The notes under the pieces are model-generated. The model saw nothing but the letters and a program-made list of their open reading frames with translations. It did not search any database and was not told the origin of the DNA. 64,000 bases of DNA from Bursaphelenchus xylophilus (taxonomy: Eukaryota; Nematoda; Chromadorea; Rhabditida; Aphelenchoididae): NCBI GenBank assembly GCA_904066235.2, contig CAJFCV020000002.1, positions 2,170,001 to 2,234,000 of the forward strand, in the 5' to 3' direction. Shown piece after piece: positions 43,601 to 58,600 of the stretch. Within the stretch, counting starts at the first letter, position 1, and each line of letters starts with the position of its first letter. The position numbers and the translations under genes were made by a program.

Positions 43601-46600
43601 TGTTCGGCCTGATACGGGCGCAGTTTAGCCCCAAAAAAGGTGAAACCTTGGAATTTGAAATTTCATTCGGTCTAGTTTCGAATGTTGTAGGTCACATCAT
43701 TTCACTCCGACATTTCCAATTCACTTTTTTTTAAACTGGTGCCTAGTATAATATCAGAGTGTTCGGGCTGGTACGGGCGCAGTTTAGCTCCAAAAAAGGT
43801 GAAACCTTGGAATTTGAAATTTCATTCGGTCTAGTTTCGAATGGTGTAGGTCACATCATTTCACTCCGACATTTCCAATTCACTTTTTTTTAAACTGTTG
43901 CCTAGTATAATATCAGAGTGTTCGGGCTGGTACGGGCGCAGTTTAGCTCCAAAAAAGATAAAACTTTGGAATTTATAATTTCATTCGGTCTAGTTTCGAA
44001 TGGTGGTAGGTCACATCATTTCACTCCGACATTTCCAATTCGCTAGTATAATATCAGAGTGTTCGGACTGGTACGGGCGCAGTTTAGCTCCAAAAAAGGT
44101 GAAACTTTGGAATTTGAAATTTCATTCGGTCTAGTTTCGAATGTTGTAGGTCACATCATTTCACTCCGACATTTCCAATTCACTTTTTTTTAAACTGGTG
44201 CCTAGTATAATATCAGAGTGTTCGGGCTGGTACGGGCGCAGTTTAGCTCCAAAAAAGGTGAAACTTTGGAATTTGAAATTTCATTCGGTCTAGTTTCGAA
44301 TGGTGTAGGTCGCGTCATTTCACTCCGACATTTCCAATTCACTTTTTTTAAACTGGTGCCTAGTATAATATCAGAGTGTTCGGCCTGATACGGGCGCAGT
44401 TTAGCTCCAAAAAAGGTGAACCCTTGGAATTTGAAATTTCATTCGGTCTAGTTTCGAATGGTGTAGGTCGCGTCATTTCACTCCGACATTTCCAATTCAC
44501 TTTTTTTAAACTGGTGCCTAGTATAATATCAGAGTGTTCGGGCTGGTACGGGCGCAGTTTAGCTCCAAAAAAGGTGAAACTTTGGAATTTGAAATTTCAT
44601 TGGGTCTAGTTTCGAATGTTGTAGGCCACATCATTTCACTCCGACATTTCCAATTCACTTTTTTTTAAACTGGTGCCTAGTATAATATCAGAGTGTTCGG
44701 GCTGGTACGGGCGCAGTTTAGCTCCAAAAAAGGTGAAACTTTGGAATTTGAAATTTCATTCGGTCTAGTTTCGAATGTTGTAGGTCACATCATTTCACTC
44801 CGACATTTCCAATTCACTTTTTTTTAAACTGGTGCCTAGTATAATATCAGAGTGTTCGGGCTGGTACGGGCGCAGTTTAGCTCCAAAAAAGGTGAAACTT
44901 TGGAATTTGAAATTTCATTCGGTCTAGTTTCGAATGTTGTAGGTCACATCATTTCACTCCGACATTTCCAATTCACTTTTTTTTAAACTGGTGCCTAGTA
45001 TAATATCAGAGTGTTCGGGCTGGTACGGGCGCAGTTTAGCTCCAAAAAAGGTGAAACTTTGGAATTTGAAATTTCATTCGGTCTAGTTTCGAATGTTGTA
45101 GGTCACATCATTTCACTCCGACATTTCCAATTCACTTTTTTTTAAACTGGTGCCTAGTATAATATCAGAGTGTTCGGGCTGGTACGGGCGCAGTTTAGCT
45201 CCAAAAAAGGTGAAACTTTGGAATTTGAAATTTCATTCGGTCTAGTTTCGAATGTTGTAGGTCACATCATTTCACTCCGACATTTCCAATTCACTTTTTT
45301 TTAAACTGGTGCCTAGTATAATATCAGAGTGTTCGGGCTGGTACGGGCGCAGTTTAGCTCCAAAAAGGTGAAACTTTGGAATTTGAAATTTCATTCGGTC
45401 TAGTTTCGAATGTTGTAGGTCACATCATTTCACTCCGACATTTCCAATTCACTTTTTTTTAAACTGGTGCCTAGTATAATATCAGAGTGTTCGGGCTGGT
45501 ACGGGCGCAGTTTAGCTCCAAAAAAGATAAAACTTTGGAATTTTTAATTTCATTCGGTCTAGTTTCGAATGGTGTAGGTCACATCATTTCACTCCGACAT
45601 TTCCAATTCACTTTTTTTTAAACTGGTGCCTAGTATAATATCAGAGTGTTCGGGCTGGTACGGGCGCAGTTTAGCTCCAAAAAAGATAAAACTTAGGAAT
45701 TTATAATTTCATTCGGTCTAGTTTCGAATGGTGTAGGTCACATCATTTCACTCCGACATTTCCAATTCACTTTTTTTAAACTGTTGCCTAGTATAATATC
45801 AGAGTGTTCGGGCTGGTACGGGCGCAGTTTAGCTCCAAAAAAGGTGAAACTTTGGAATTTGAAATTTCATTGGGTCTAGTTTCGAATGTTGTAGGTCACA
45901 TCATTTCACTCCGACATTTCCAATTCACTTTTTTTTAAACTGGTGCCTAGTATAATATCAGAGTGTTCGGGCTGGTACGGGCGCAGTTTAGCTCCAAAAA
46001 AGGTGAAACTTTGGAATTTGAAATTTCATTCGGTCTAGTTTCGAATGTTGTAGGTCACATCATTTCACTCCGACATTTCCAATTCACTTTTTTTAAACTG
46101 GTGCCTAGTATAATATCAGAGTGTTCGGGCTGGTACGGGCGCAGTTTAGCTCCAAAAAAGGTGAAACTTTGGAATTTGAAATTTCATTCGGTCTAGTTTC
46201 GAATGTTGTAGGTCACATCATTTCACTCCGACATTTCCAATTCACTTTTTTTTAAACTGGTGCCTAGTATAATATCAGAGTGTTCGGGCTGGTACGGGCG
46301 CAGTTTAGCTCCAAAAAAGGTGAAACTTTGGAATTTGAAATTTCATTCGGTCTAGTTTCGAATGTTGTAGGTCACATCATTTCACTCCGACATTTCCAAT
46401 TCACTTTTTTTTAAACTGGTGCCTAGTATAATATCAGAGTGTTCGGGCTGGTACGGGCGCAGTTTAGCTCCAAAAAAGGTGAAACTTTGGAATTTGAAAT
46501 TTCATTCGGTCTAGTTTCGAATGTTGTAGGTCACATCATTTCACTCCGACATTTCCAATTCACTTTTTTTTAAACTGGTGCCTAGTATAATATCAGAGTG

Positions 46601-49600
46601 TTCGGGCTGGTACGGGCGCAGTTTAGCTCCAAAAAAGGTGAAACTTTGGAATTTGAAATTTCATTCGGTCTAGTTTCGAATGTTGTAGGTCACATCATTT
46701 CACTCCGACATTTCCAATTCACTTTTTTTTAAACTGGTGCCTAGTATAATATCAGAGTGTTCGGGCTGGTACGGGCGCAGTTTAGCTCCAAAAAAGATAA
46801 AACTTTGGAATTTTTAATTTCATTCGGTCTAGTTTCGAATGGTGTAGGTCACATCATTTCACTCCGACATTTCCAATTCACTTTTTTTTAAACTGGTGCC
46901 TAGTATAATATCAGAGTGTTCGGGCTGGTACGGGCGCAGTTTAGCTCCAAAAAAGATAAAACTTAGGAATTTATAATTTCATTCGGTCTAGTTTCGAATG
47001 GTGTAGGTCACATCATTTCACTCCGACATTTCCAATTCACTTTTTTTTAAACTGTTGCCTAGTATAATATCAGAGTGTTCGGGCTGGTACGGGCGCAGTT
47101 TAGCTCCAAAAAAGATAAAACTTTGGAATTTATAATTTCATTCGGTCTAGTTTCGAATGGTGGTAGGTCACATCATTTCACTCCGACATTTCCAATTCGC
47201 TTTTTTTTAAAATGGTGCCTAGTATAATATCAGAGTGTTCGGGCTGGTACGGGCGCAGTTTAGCTCCAAAAAAGGTGAAACCTTGGAATTTGAAATTTCA
47301 TTCGGTCTAGTTTCGAATGTTGTAGGTCACATCATTTCACTCCGACATTTCCAATTCACTTTTTTTAAACTGGTGCCTAGTATAATATCAGAGTGTTCGG
47401 GCTGGTACGGGCGCAGTTTAGCTCTAAAAAAGGTGAAACTTTGGAATTTGAAATTTCATTCGGTCTAGTTTCGAATGTTGTAGGTCACATCATTTCACTC
47501 CGACATTTCCAATTCACTTTTTTTAAACTGGTGCCTAGTATAATATCAGAGTGTTCGGGCTGGTACGGGCGCAGTTTAGCTCCAAAAAAGGTGAAACTTT
47601 GGAATTTGAAATTTCATTCGGTCTAGTTTCGAATGTTGTAGGTCACATCATTTCACTCCGACATTTCCAATTCACTTTTTTTTAAACTGGTGCCTAGTAT
47701 AATATCAGAGTGTTCGGGCTGGTACGGGCGCAGTTTAGCTCCAAAAAAGGTGAAACTTTGGAATTTGAAATTTCATTCGGTCTAGTTTCGAATGTTGTAG
47801 GTCACATCATTTCACTCCGACATTTCCAATTCACTTTTTTTTAAACTGGTGCCTAGTATAATATCAGAGTGTTCGGGCTGGTACGGGCGCAGTTTAGCTC
47901 CAAAAAAGGTGAAACTTTGGAATTTGAAATTTCATTCGGTCTAGTTTCGAATGTTGTAGGTCACATCATTTCACTCCGACATTTCCAATTCACTTTTTTT
48001 TAAACTGGTGCCTAGTATAATATCAGAGTGTTCGGGCTGGTACGGGCGCAGTTTAGCTCCAAAAAAGGTGAAACTTTGGAATTTGAAATTTCATTCGGTC
48101 TAGTTTCGAATGTTGTAGGTCACATCATTTCACTCCGACATTTCCAATTCACTTTTTTTTAAACTGGTGCCTAGTATAATATCAGAGTGTTCGGGCTGGT
48201 ACGGGCGCAGTTTAGCTCCAAAAAAGGTGAAACTTTGGAATTTGAAATTTCATTCGGTCTAGTTTCGAATGTTGTAGGTCACATCATTTCACTCCGACAT
48301 TTCCAATTCACTTTTTTTTAAACTGGTGCCTAGTATAATATCAGAGTGTTCGGGCTGGTACGGGCGCAGTTTAGCTCCAAAAAAGATAAAACTTTGGAAT
48401 TTTTAATTTCATTCGGTCTAGTTTCGAATGGTGTAGGTCACATCATTTCACTCCGACATTTCCAATTCACTTTTTTTAAACTGGTGCCTAGTATAATATC
48501 AGAGTGTTCGGGCTGGTACGGGCGCAGTTTAGCTCCAAAAAAGATAAAACTTAGGAATTTATAATTTCATTCGGTCTAGTTTCGAATGGTGTAGGTCACA
48601 TCATTTCACTCCGACATTTCCAATTCACTTTTTTTAAACTGTTGCCTAGTATAATATCAGAGTGTTCGGGCTGGTACGGGCGCAGTTTAGCTCCAAAAAA
48701 GATAAAACTTTGGAATTTATAATTTCATTCGGTCTAGTTTCGAATGGTGGTAGGTCACATCATTTCACTCCGACATTTCCAATTCGCTTTTTTTTAAAAT
48801 GGTGCCTAGTATAATATCAGAGTGTTCGGGCTGGTACGGGCGCAGTTTAGCTCCAAAAAGGTGAAACCTTGGAATTTGAAATTTCATTCGGTCTAGTTTC
48901 GAATGGTGTAGGTCACATCATTTCACTCCGACATCTCCAATTCACTTTTTTTAAACTGGTGCCTAGTATAATATCAGAGTGTTCGGGCTGGTACGGGCGC
49001 AGTTTAGCTCCAAAAAAGGTGAAACTTTGGAATTTGAAATTTCATTCGGTCTAGTTTCGAATGTTGTAGGTCACATCATTTCACTCCGACATTTCCAATT
49101 CACTTTTTTTAAACTGGTGCCTAGTATAATATCAGAGTGTTCGGACTGGTACGGGCGCAGTTTAGCTCCAAAAAAGATAAAACTTTGGCATTTTTAATTT
49201 CATTCGGTCTAGTTTCGAATGGTGTAGGTCACATCATTTCACTCCGACATTTCCAATTCACTTTTTTTAAACTGGTGCCTAGTATAATATCAGAGTGTTC
49301 GGGCTGGTACGGGCGCAGTTTAGCTCCAAAAAAGGTGAAACCTTGGAATTTGAAATTTCATTCGGTCTAGTTTCGAATGGTGTAGGTCACATCATTTCAC
49401 TCCGACATCTCCAATTCACTTTTTTTAAACTGGTGCCTAGTATAATATCAGAGTGTTCGGGCTGGTACGGGCGCAGTTTAGCTCCAAAAAAGGTGAAACT
49501 TTGGAATTTGAAATTTCATTCGGTCTAGTTTCGAATGTTGTAGGTCACATCATTTCACTCCGACATTTCCAATTCACTTTTTTTTAAACTGGTGCCTAGT

Positions 49601-52600
49601 ATAATATCAGAGTGTTCGGACTGGTACGGGCGCAGTTTAGCTCCAAAAAAGGTGAAACCTTGGAATTTGAAATTTCATTCGGTCTAGTTTCGAATGGTGT
49701 AGGTCGCGTCATTTCACTCCGACATTTCCAATTCACTTTTTTAAACTGGTGCCTAGTATAATATCAGAGTGTTCGGGCTGGTACGGGCGCAGTTTAGCTC
49801 CAAAAAAGGTGAAACTTTGGAATTTGAAATTTCATTCGGTCTAGTTTCGAATGGTGTAGGTCGCGTCATTTCACTCCGACATTTCCAATTCACTTTTTTT
49901 TAAACTGGTGCCTAGTATAATATCAGAGTGTTCGGGCTGGTACGGGCGCAGTTTAGCTCCAAAAAGGTGAAACTTTGGAATTTGAAATTTCATTCGGTCT
50001 AGTTTCGAATGTTGTAGGTCACATCATTTCACTCCGACATTTCCAATTCACTTTTTTTTAAACTGGTGCCAAGTATCATATCAGAGTGTTCAGCCTGGTA
50101 CGGGCGCAGTTTAGCTCCAAAAAAGGTGAAACTTTGGAATTTGAAATTTCATTCGGTCTAGTTTCGAATGGTGTAGGTCACATCATTTCACTCCGACATT
50201 TCCAATTCACTTTTTTTTAAACTGGTGCCTAGTATAATATCAGAGTGTTCGGGCTGGTACGGGCGCAGTTTAGCTCCAAAAAAGATAAAACTTTGGAATT
50301 TTTAATTTCATTCGGTCTAGTTTCGAATGGTGTAGGTCACATCATTTCACTCCGACATTTCCAATTCACTTTTTTTAAACTGGTGCCTAGTATAATATCA
50401 GAGTGTTCGGGCTGGTACGGGCGCAGTTTAGCTCCAAAAAAGGTGAAACTTTGGAATTTGAAATTTCATTCGGTCTAGTTTCGAATGGTGTAGGTCGCGT
50501 CATTTCACTCCGACATTTCCAATTCACTTTTTTTAAACTGGTGCCTAGTATAATATCAGAGTGTTCGGGCTGGTACGGGCGCAGTTTAGCTCCAAAAAAG
50601 GTGAAACTTTGGAATTTGAAATTTCATTCGGTCTAGTTTCGAATGTTGTAGGTCACATCATTTCACTCCGACATTTCCAATTCACTTTTTTTTAAACTGG
50701 TGCCAAGTATCATATCAGAGTGTTCAGCCTGGTACGGGCGCAGTTTAGCTCCAAAAAAGGTGAAACTTTGGAATTTGAAATTTCATTCGGTCTAGTTTCG
50801 AATGGTGTAGGTCACATCATTTCACTCCGACATTTCCAATTCACTTTTTTTTAAACTGGTGCCTAGTATAATATCAGAGTGTTCGGGCTGGTACGGGCGC
50901 AGTTTAGCTCCAAAAAAGATAAAACTTTGGAATTTTTAATTTCATTCGGTCTAGTTTCGAATGGTGTAGGTCACATCATTTCACTCTGACATTTCCAATT
51001 CACTTTTTTTAAACTGGTGCCTAGTATAATATCAGAGTGTTCGGGCTGGTACGGGCGCAGTTTAGCTCCAAAAAAGGTGAAACTTTGGAATTTGAAATTT
51101 CATTCGGTCTAGTTTCGAATGTTGTAGGTCACATCATTTCACTCCGACATTTCCAATTCACTTTTTTTAAAACTGGTGCCTAGTATAATATCAGAGTGTT
51201 CGGACTGGTACGGGCGCAGTTTAGCTCCAAAAAAGGTGAAACTTTGGAATTTGAAATTTCATTCGGTCTAGTTTCGAATGTTGTAGGTCACATCATTTCA
51301 CTCCGACATTTCCAATTCACTTTTTTTTAAACTGGTGCCTAGTATAATATCAGAGTGTTCGGGCTGGTACGGGCGCAGTTTAGCTCCAAAAAAGGTGAAA
51401 CTTTGGAATTTGAAATTTCATTCGGTCTAGTTTCGAATGGTGTAGGTCGCGTCATTTCACTCCGACATTTCCAATTCACTTTTTTAAAACTGGTGCCTAG
51501 TATAATATCAGAGTGTTCGGGCTGGTAAGGGCGCAGTTTAGCTCCAAAAAAGGTGAAACCTTGGAATTTGAAATTTCATTCGGTCTAGTTTCGAATGGTG
51601 TAGGTCACATCATTTCACTCCGACATTTCCAATTCACTTTTTTTAAACTGGTGCCAAGTATCATATCAGAGTGTTCAGCCTGGTACGGGCGCAGTTTAGC
51701 TCCAAAAAAGGTGAAACTTTGGAATTTGAAATTTCATTCGGTCTAGTTTCGAATGGTGTAGGTCACATCATTTCACTCCGACATTTCCAATTCACTTTTT
51801 TTAAACTGGTGCCTAGTATAATATCAGAGTGTTCGGGCTGGTACGGGCGCAGTTTAGCTCCAAAAAAGGTGAAACCTTGGAATTTGAAATTTCATTCGGT
51901 CTAGTTTCGAATGGTGTAGGTCGCGTCATTTCACTCCGACATTTCCAATTCACTTTTTTTAAACTGGTGCCTAGTATAATATCAGAGTGTTCGGGCTGGT
52001 ACGGGCGCAGTTTAGCTCCAAAAAAGGTGAAACTTTGGAATTTGAAATTTCATTCGGTCTAGTTTCGAATGTTGTAGGTCACATCATTTCACCCCGACAT
52101 TTCCAATTCACTTTTTTTTAAACTGGTGTCTAGTATAATATCAGAGTGTTCGGGCTGGTACGGGCGCAGTTTAGCTCCAAAAAGGTGAAACTTTGGAATT
52201 TGAAATTTCATTCGGTCTAGTTTCGAATGTTGTAGGTCACATCATTTCACTCCGACATTTCCAATTCACTTTTTTTAAAACTGGTGCCTAGTATAATATC
52301 AGAGTGTTCGGACTGGTACGGGCGCAGTTTAGCTCCAAAAAAGGTGAAACTTTGGAATTTGAAATTTCATTCGGTCTAGTTTCGAATGTTGTAGGTCACA
52401 TCATTTCACTCCGACATTTCCAATTCACTTTTTTTTAAACTGGTGCCTAGTATAATATCAGAGTGTTCGGGCTGGTACGGGCGCAGTTTAGCTCCAAAAA
52501 AGGTGAACCCTTGGAATTTGAAATTTCATTCGGTCTAGTTTCGAATGTTGTAGGTCACATCATTTCACTCCGACATTTCCAATTCACTTTTTTTAAAACT

Positions 52601-55600
52601 GGTGCCTAGTATAATATCAGAGTGTTCGGACTGGTACGGGCGCAGTTTAGCTCCAAAAAAGGTGAAACTTTGGAATTTGAAATTTCATTCGGTCTAGTTT
52701 CGAATGTTGTAGGTCACATCATTTCACTCCGACATTTCCAATTCACTTTTTTTAAACTGGTGCCTAGTATAATATCAGAGTGTTCGGGCTGGTACGGGCG
52801 CAGTTTAGCTCCAAAAAAGGTGAACCCTTGGAATTTGAAATTTCATTCGGTCTAGTTTCGAATGGTGTAGGTCGCGTCATTTCACTCCGACATTTCCAAT
52901 TCACTTTTTTTAAAACTGGTGCCTAGTATAATATCAGAGTGTTCGGGCTGGTACGGGCGCAGTTTAGCTCCAAAAAAGGTGAAACCTTGGAATTTGAAAT
53001 TTCATTCGGTCTAGTTTCGAATGGTGTAGGTCGCGTCATTTCACTCCGACATTTCCAATTCACTTTTTTTAAAACTGGTGCCTAGTATAATATCAGAGTG
53101 TTCGGGCTGGTACGGGCGCAGTTTAGCTCCAAAAAGGTGAACCCTTGGAATTTGAAATTTCATTCGGTCTAGTTTCGAATGGTGTAGGTCGCGTCATTTC
53201 ACTCCGACATTTCCAATTCACTTTTTTTAAAACTGGTGCCTAGTATAATATCAGAGTGTTCGGGCTGGTACGGGCGCAGTTTAGCTCCAAAAAAGGTGAA
53301 ACTTTGGAATTTGAAATTTCATTCGGTCTAGTTTCGAATGTTGTAGGTCACATCATTTCACTCTGACATTTCCAATTCACTTTTTTTTAAACTGGTGCCT
53401 AGTATAATATCAGAGTGTTCGGGCTGGTACGGGCGCAGTTTAGCTCCAAAAAAGGTGAAACTTTGGAATTTGAAATTTCATTCGGTCTAGTTTCGAATGT
53501 TGTAGGTCACATCATTTCACTCCGACATTTCCAATTCACTTTTTTTAAAACTGGTGCCTAGTATAATATCAGAGTGTTCGGACTGGTACGGGCGCAGTTT
53601 AGCTCCAAAAAAGGTGAAACTTTGGAATTTGAAATTTCATTCGGTCTAGTTTCGAATGTTGTAGGTCACATCATTTCACTCCGACATTTCCAATTCACTT
53701 TTTTTAAACTGGTGCCTAGTATAATATCAGAGTGTTCGGGCTGGTACGGGCGCAGTTTAGCTCCAAAAAAGGTGAAACTTTGGAATTTGAAATTTCATTC
53801 GGTCTAGTTTCGAATGGTGTAGGTCGCGTCATTTCACTCCGACATTTCCAATTCACTTTTTTTAAAACTGGTGCCTAGTATAATATCAGAGTGTTCGGGC
53901 TGGTAAGGGCGCAGTTTAGCTCCAAAAAAGGTGAAACCTTGGAATTTGAAATTTCATTCGGTCTAGTTTCGAATGGTGTAGGTCACATCATTTCACTCCG
54001 ACATTTCCAATTCACTTTTTTTAAACTGGTGCCAAGTATCATATCAGAGTGTTCAGCCTGGTACGGGCGCAGTTTAGCTCCAAAAAAGGTGAAACTTTGG
54101 AATTTGAAATTTCATTCGGTCTAGTTTCGAATGGTGTAGGTCACATCATTTCACTCCGACATTTCCAATTCACTTTTTTTAAACTGGTGCCTAGTATAAT
54201 ATCAGAGTGTTCGGGCTGGTACGGGCGCAGTTTAGCTCCAAAAAAGGTGAAACCTTGGAATTTGAAATTTCATTCGGTCTAGTTTCGAATGGTGTAGGTC
54301 GCGTCATTTCACTCCGACATTTCCAATTCACTTTTTTTTAAACTGGTGCCTAGTATAATATCAGAGTGTTCGGGCTGGTACGGGCGCAGTTTAGCTCCAA
54401 AAAAGGTGAAACTTTGGAATTTGAAATTTCATTCGGTCTAGTTTCGAATGTTGTAGGTCACATCATTTCACCCCGACATTTCCAATTCACTTTTTTTTAA
54501 ACTGGTGTCTAGTATAATATCAGAGTGTTCGGGCTGGTACGGGCGCAGTTTAGCTCCAAAAAAGGTGAAACTTTGGAATTTGAAATTTCATTCGGTCTAG
54601 TTTCGAATGTTGTAGGTCACATCATTTCACTCCGACATTTCCAATTCACTTTTTTTAAAACTGGTGCCTAGTATAATATCAGAGTGTTCGGACTGGTACG
54701 GGCGCAGTTTAGCTCCAAAAAAGGTGAAACTTTGGAATTTGAAATTTCATTCGGTCTAGTTTCGAATGTTGTAGGTCACATCATTTCACTCCGACATTTC
54801 CAATTCACTTTTTTTTAAACTGGTGCCTAGTATAATATCAGAGTGTTCGGGCTGGTACGGGCGCAGTTTAGCTCCAAAAAAGGTGAACCCTTGGAATTTG
54901 AAATTTCATTCGGTCTAGTTTCGAATGGTGTAGGTCGCGTCATTTCACTCCGACATTTCCAATTCACTTTTTTTAAAACTGGTGCCTAGTATAATATCAG
55001 AGTGTTCGGGCTGGTAAGGGCGCAGTTTAGCTCCAAAAAAGGTGAAACCTTGGAATTTGAAATTTCATTCGGTCTAGTTTCGAATGGTGTAGGTCACATC
55101 ATTTCACTCCGACATTTCCAATTCACTTTTTTTAAAACTGGTGCCTAGTATAATATCAGAGTGTTCGGGCTGGTAAGGGCGCAGTTTAGCTCCAAAAAGG
55201 TGAAACCTTGGAATTTGAAATTTCATTCGGTCTAGTTTCGAATGGTGTAGGTCACATCATTTCACTCCGACATTTCCAATTCACTTTTTTAAACTGGTGC
55301 CAAGTATCATATCAGAGTGTTCAGCCTGGTACGGGCGCAGTTTAGCTCCAAAAAAGGTGAAACTTTGGAATTTGAAATTTCATTCGGTCTAGTTTCGAAT
55401 GGTGTAGGTCACATCATTTCACTCCGACATTTCCAATTCACTTTTTTTTAAACTGGTGCCTAGTATAATATCAGAGTGTTCGGGCTGGTACGGGCGCAGT
55501 TTAGCTCCAAAAAAGGTGAAACCTTGGAATTTGAAATTTCATTCGGTCTAGTTTCGAATGGTGTAGGTCGCGTCATTTCACTCCGACATTTCCAATTCAC

Positions 55601-58600
55601 TTTTTTTAAACTGGTGCCTAGTATAATATCAGAGTGTTCGGGCTGGTACGGGCGCAGTTTAGCTCCAAAAAAGGTGAAACTTTGGAATTTGAAATTTCAT
55701 TCGGTCTAGTTTCGAATGTTGTAGGTCACATCATTTCACCCCGACATTTCCAATTCACTTTTTTTAAACTGGTGTCTAGTATAATATCAGAGTGTTCGGG
55801 CTGGTACGGGCGCAGTTTAGCTCCAAAAAAGGTGAAACTTTGGAATTTGAAATTTCATTCGGTCTAGTTTCGAATGTTGTAGGTCACATCATTTCACTCC
55901 GACATTTCCAATTCACTTTTTTTAAAACTGGTGCCTAGTATAATATCAGAGTGTTCGGACTGGTACGGGCGCAGTTTAGCTCCAAAAAAGGTGAAACTTT
56001 GGAATTTGAAATTTCATTCGGTCTAGTTTCGAATGTTGTAGGTCACATCATTTCACTCCGACATTTCCAATTCACTTTTTTTAAACTGGTGCCTAGTATA
56101 ATATCAGAGTGTTCGGGCTGGTACGGGCGCAGTTTAGCTCCAAAAAAGGTGAACCCTTGGAATTTGAAATTTCATTCGGTCTAGTTTCGAATGGTGTAGG
56201 TCGCGTCATTTCACTCCGACATTTCCAATTCACTTTTTTTAAAACTGGTGCCTAGTATAATATCAGAGTGTTCGGGCTGGTACGGGCGCAGTTTAGCTCC
56301 AAAAAAGGTGAAACCTTGGAATTTGAAATTTCATTCGGTCTAGTTTCGAATGGTGTAGGTCGCGTCATTTCACTCCGACATTTCCAATTCACTTTTTTTA
56401 AAACTGGTGCCTAGTATAATATCAGAGTGTTCGGGCTGGTACGGGCGCAGTTTAGCTCCAAAAAAGGTGAACCCTTGGAATTTGAAATTTCATTCGGTCT
56501 AGTTTCGAATGGTGTAGGTCGCGTCATTTCACTCCGACATTTCCAATTCACTTTTTTTAAAACTGGTGCCTAGTATAATATCAGAGTGTTCGGGCTGGTA
56601 CGGGCGCAGTTTAGCTCCAAAAAAGGTGAAACTTTGGAATTTGAAATTTCATTCGGTCTAGTTTCGAATGTTGTAGGTCACATCATTTCACTCTGACATT
56701 TCCAATTCACTTTTTTTAAACTGGTGCCTAGTATAATATCAGAGTGTTCGGGCTGGTACGGGCGCAGTTTAGCTCCAAAAAAGATAAAACTTTGGAATTT
56801 TTAATTTCATTCGGTCTAGTTTCGAATGGTGTAGGTCACATCATTTCACTCCGACATTTCCAATTCACTTTTTTTTAAACTGGTGCCTAGTATAATATCA
56901 GAGTGTTCGGGCTGGTACGGGCGCAGTTTAGCTCCAAAAAAGATAAAACTTTGGAATTTATAATTTCATTCGGTCTAGTTTCGAATGGTGTAGGTCACAT
57001 CATTTCACTCCGACATTTCCAATTCACTTTTTTTTAAACTGGTGCCTAGTATAATATCAGAGTGTTCGGGCTGGTACGGGCGCAGCTTAGCTCCAAAAAA
57101 GGTGAAACTTTGGAATTTGAAATTTCATTCGGTCTAGTTTCGAATGGTGTAGGTCGCGTCATTTCACTCCGACATTTCCAATTCACTTTTTTTAAAACTG
57201 GTGCCTAGTATAATATCAGAGTGTTCGGGCTGGTACGGGCGCAGTTTAGCTCCAAAAAAGGTGAAACCTTGGAATTTGAAATTTCATTCGGTCTAGTTTC
57301 GAATGGTGTAGGTCACATCATTTCACTCCGACATTTCCAATTCACTTTTTTTTAAACTGGTGCCAAGTATCATATCAGAGTGTTCAGCCTGGTACGGGCG
57401 CAGTTTAGCTCCAAAAAAGGTGAAACTTTGGAATTTGAAATTTCATTCGGTCTAGTTTCGAATGGTGTAGGTCACATCATTTCACTCCGACATTTCCAAT
57501 TCACTTTTTTTAAACTGGTGCCAAGTATCATATCAGAGTGTTCAGCCTGGTACGGGCGCAGTTTAGCTCCAAAAAAGGTGAAACTTTGGAATTTGAAATT
57601 TCATTCGGTCTAGTTTCGAATGGTGTAGGTCGCGTCATTTCACTCCGACATTTCCAATTCACTTTTTTTTAAACTGGTGCCTAGTATAATATCAGAGTGT
57701 TCGGGCTGGTACGGGCGCAGTTTAGCTCCAAAAAAGGTGAAACTTTGGAATTTGAAATTTCATTCGGTCTAGTTTCGAATGTTGTAGGTCACATCATTTC
57801 ACTCCGACATTTCCAATTCACTTTTTTTTAAACTGGTGTCTAGTATAATATCAGAGTGTTCGGACTGGTACGGGCGCAGTTTAGCTCCAAAAAAGGTGAA
57901 ACTTTGGAATTTGAAATTTCATTCGGTCTAGTTTCGAATGGTGTAGGTCACATCATTTCACTCCGACATTTCCAATTCATTTTTTTTTAAACTGGTGCCT
58001 AGTATAATATCAGAGTGTTCGGACTGGTACGGGCGCAGTTTAGCTCCAAAAAAGGTGAAACTTTGGAATTTGAAATTTCATTCGGTCTAGTTTCGAATGG
58101 TGTAGGTCACATCATTTCACTCCGACATTTCCAATTCACTTTTTTTAAACTGGTGCCTAGTATAATATCAGAGTGTTCGGACTGGTACGGGCGCAGTTTA
58201 GCTCCAAAAAAGGTGAAACTTTGGAATTTGAAATTTCATTCGGTCTAGTTTCGAATGTTGTAGGTCACATCATTTCACTCCGACATTTCCAATTCACTTT
58301 TTTTTAAACTGGTGCCTAGTATAATATCAGAGTGTTCGGGCTGGTACGGGCGCAGTTTAGCTCCAAAAAAGATAAAACTTTGGAATTTTTAATTTCATTC
58401 GGTCTAGTTTCGAATGGTGTAGGTCACATCATTTCACTCCGACATTTCCAATTCACTTTTTTTAAACTGGTGCCTAGTATAATATCAGAGTGTTCGGGCT
58501 GGTACGGGCGCAGTTTAGCTCCAAAAAAGATAAAACTTTGGAATTTATAATTTCATTCGGTCTAGTTTCGAATGGTGTAGGTCACATCATTTCACTCCGA

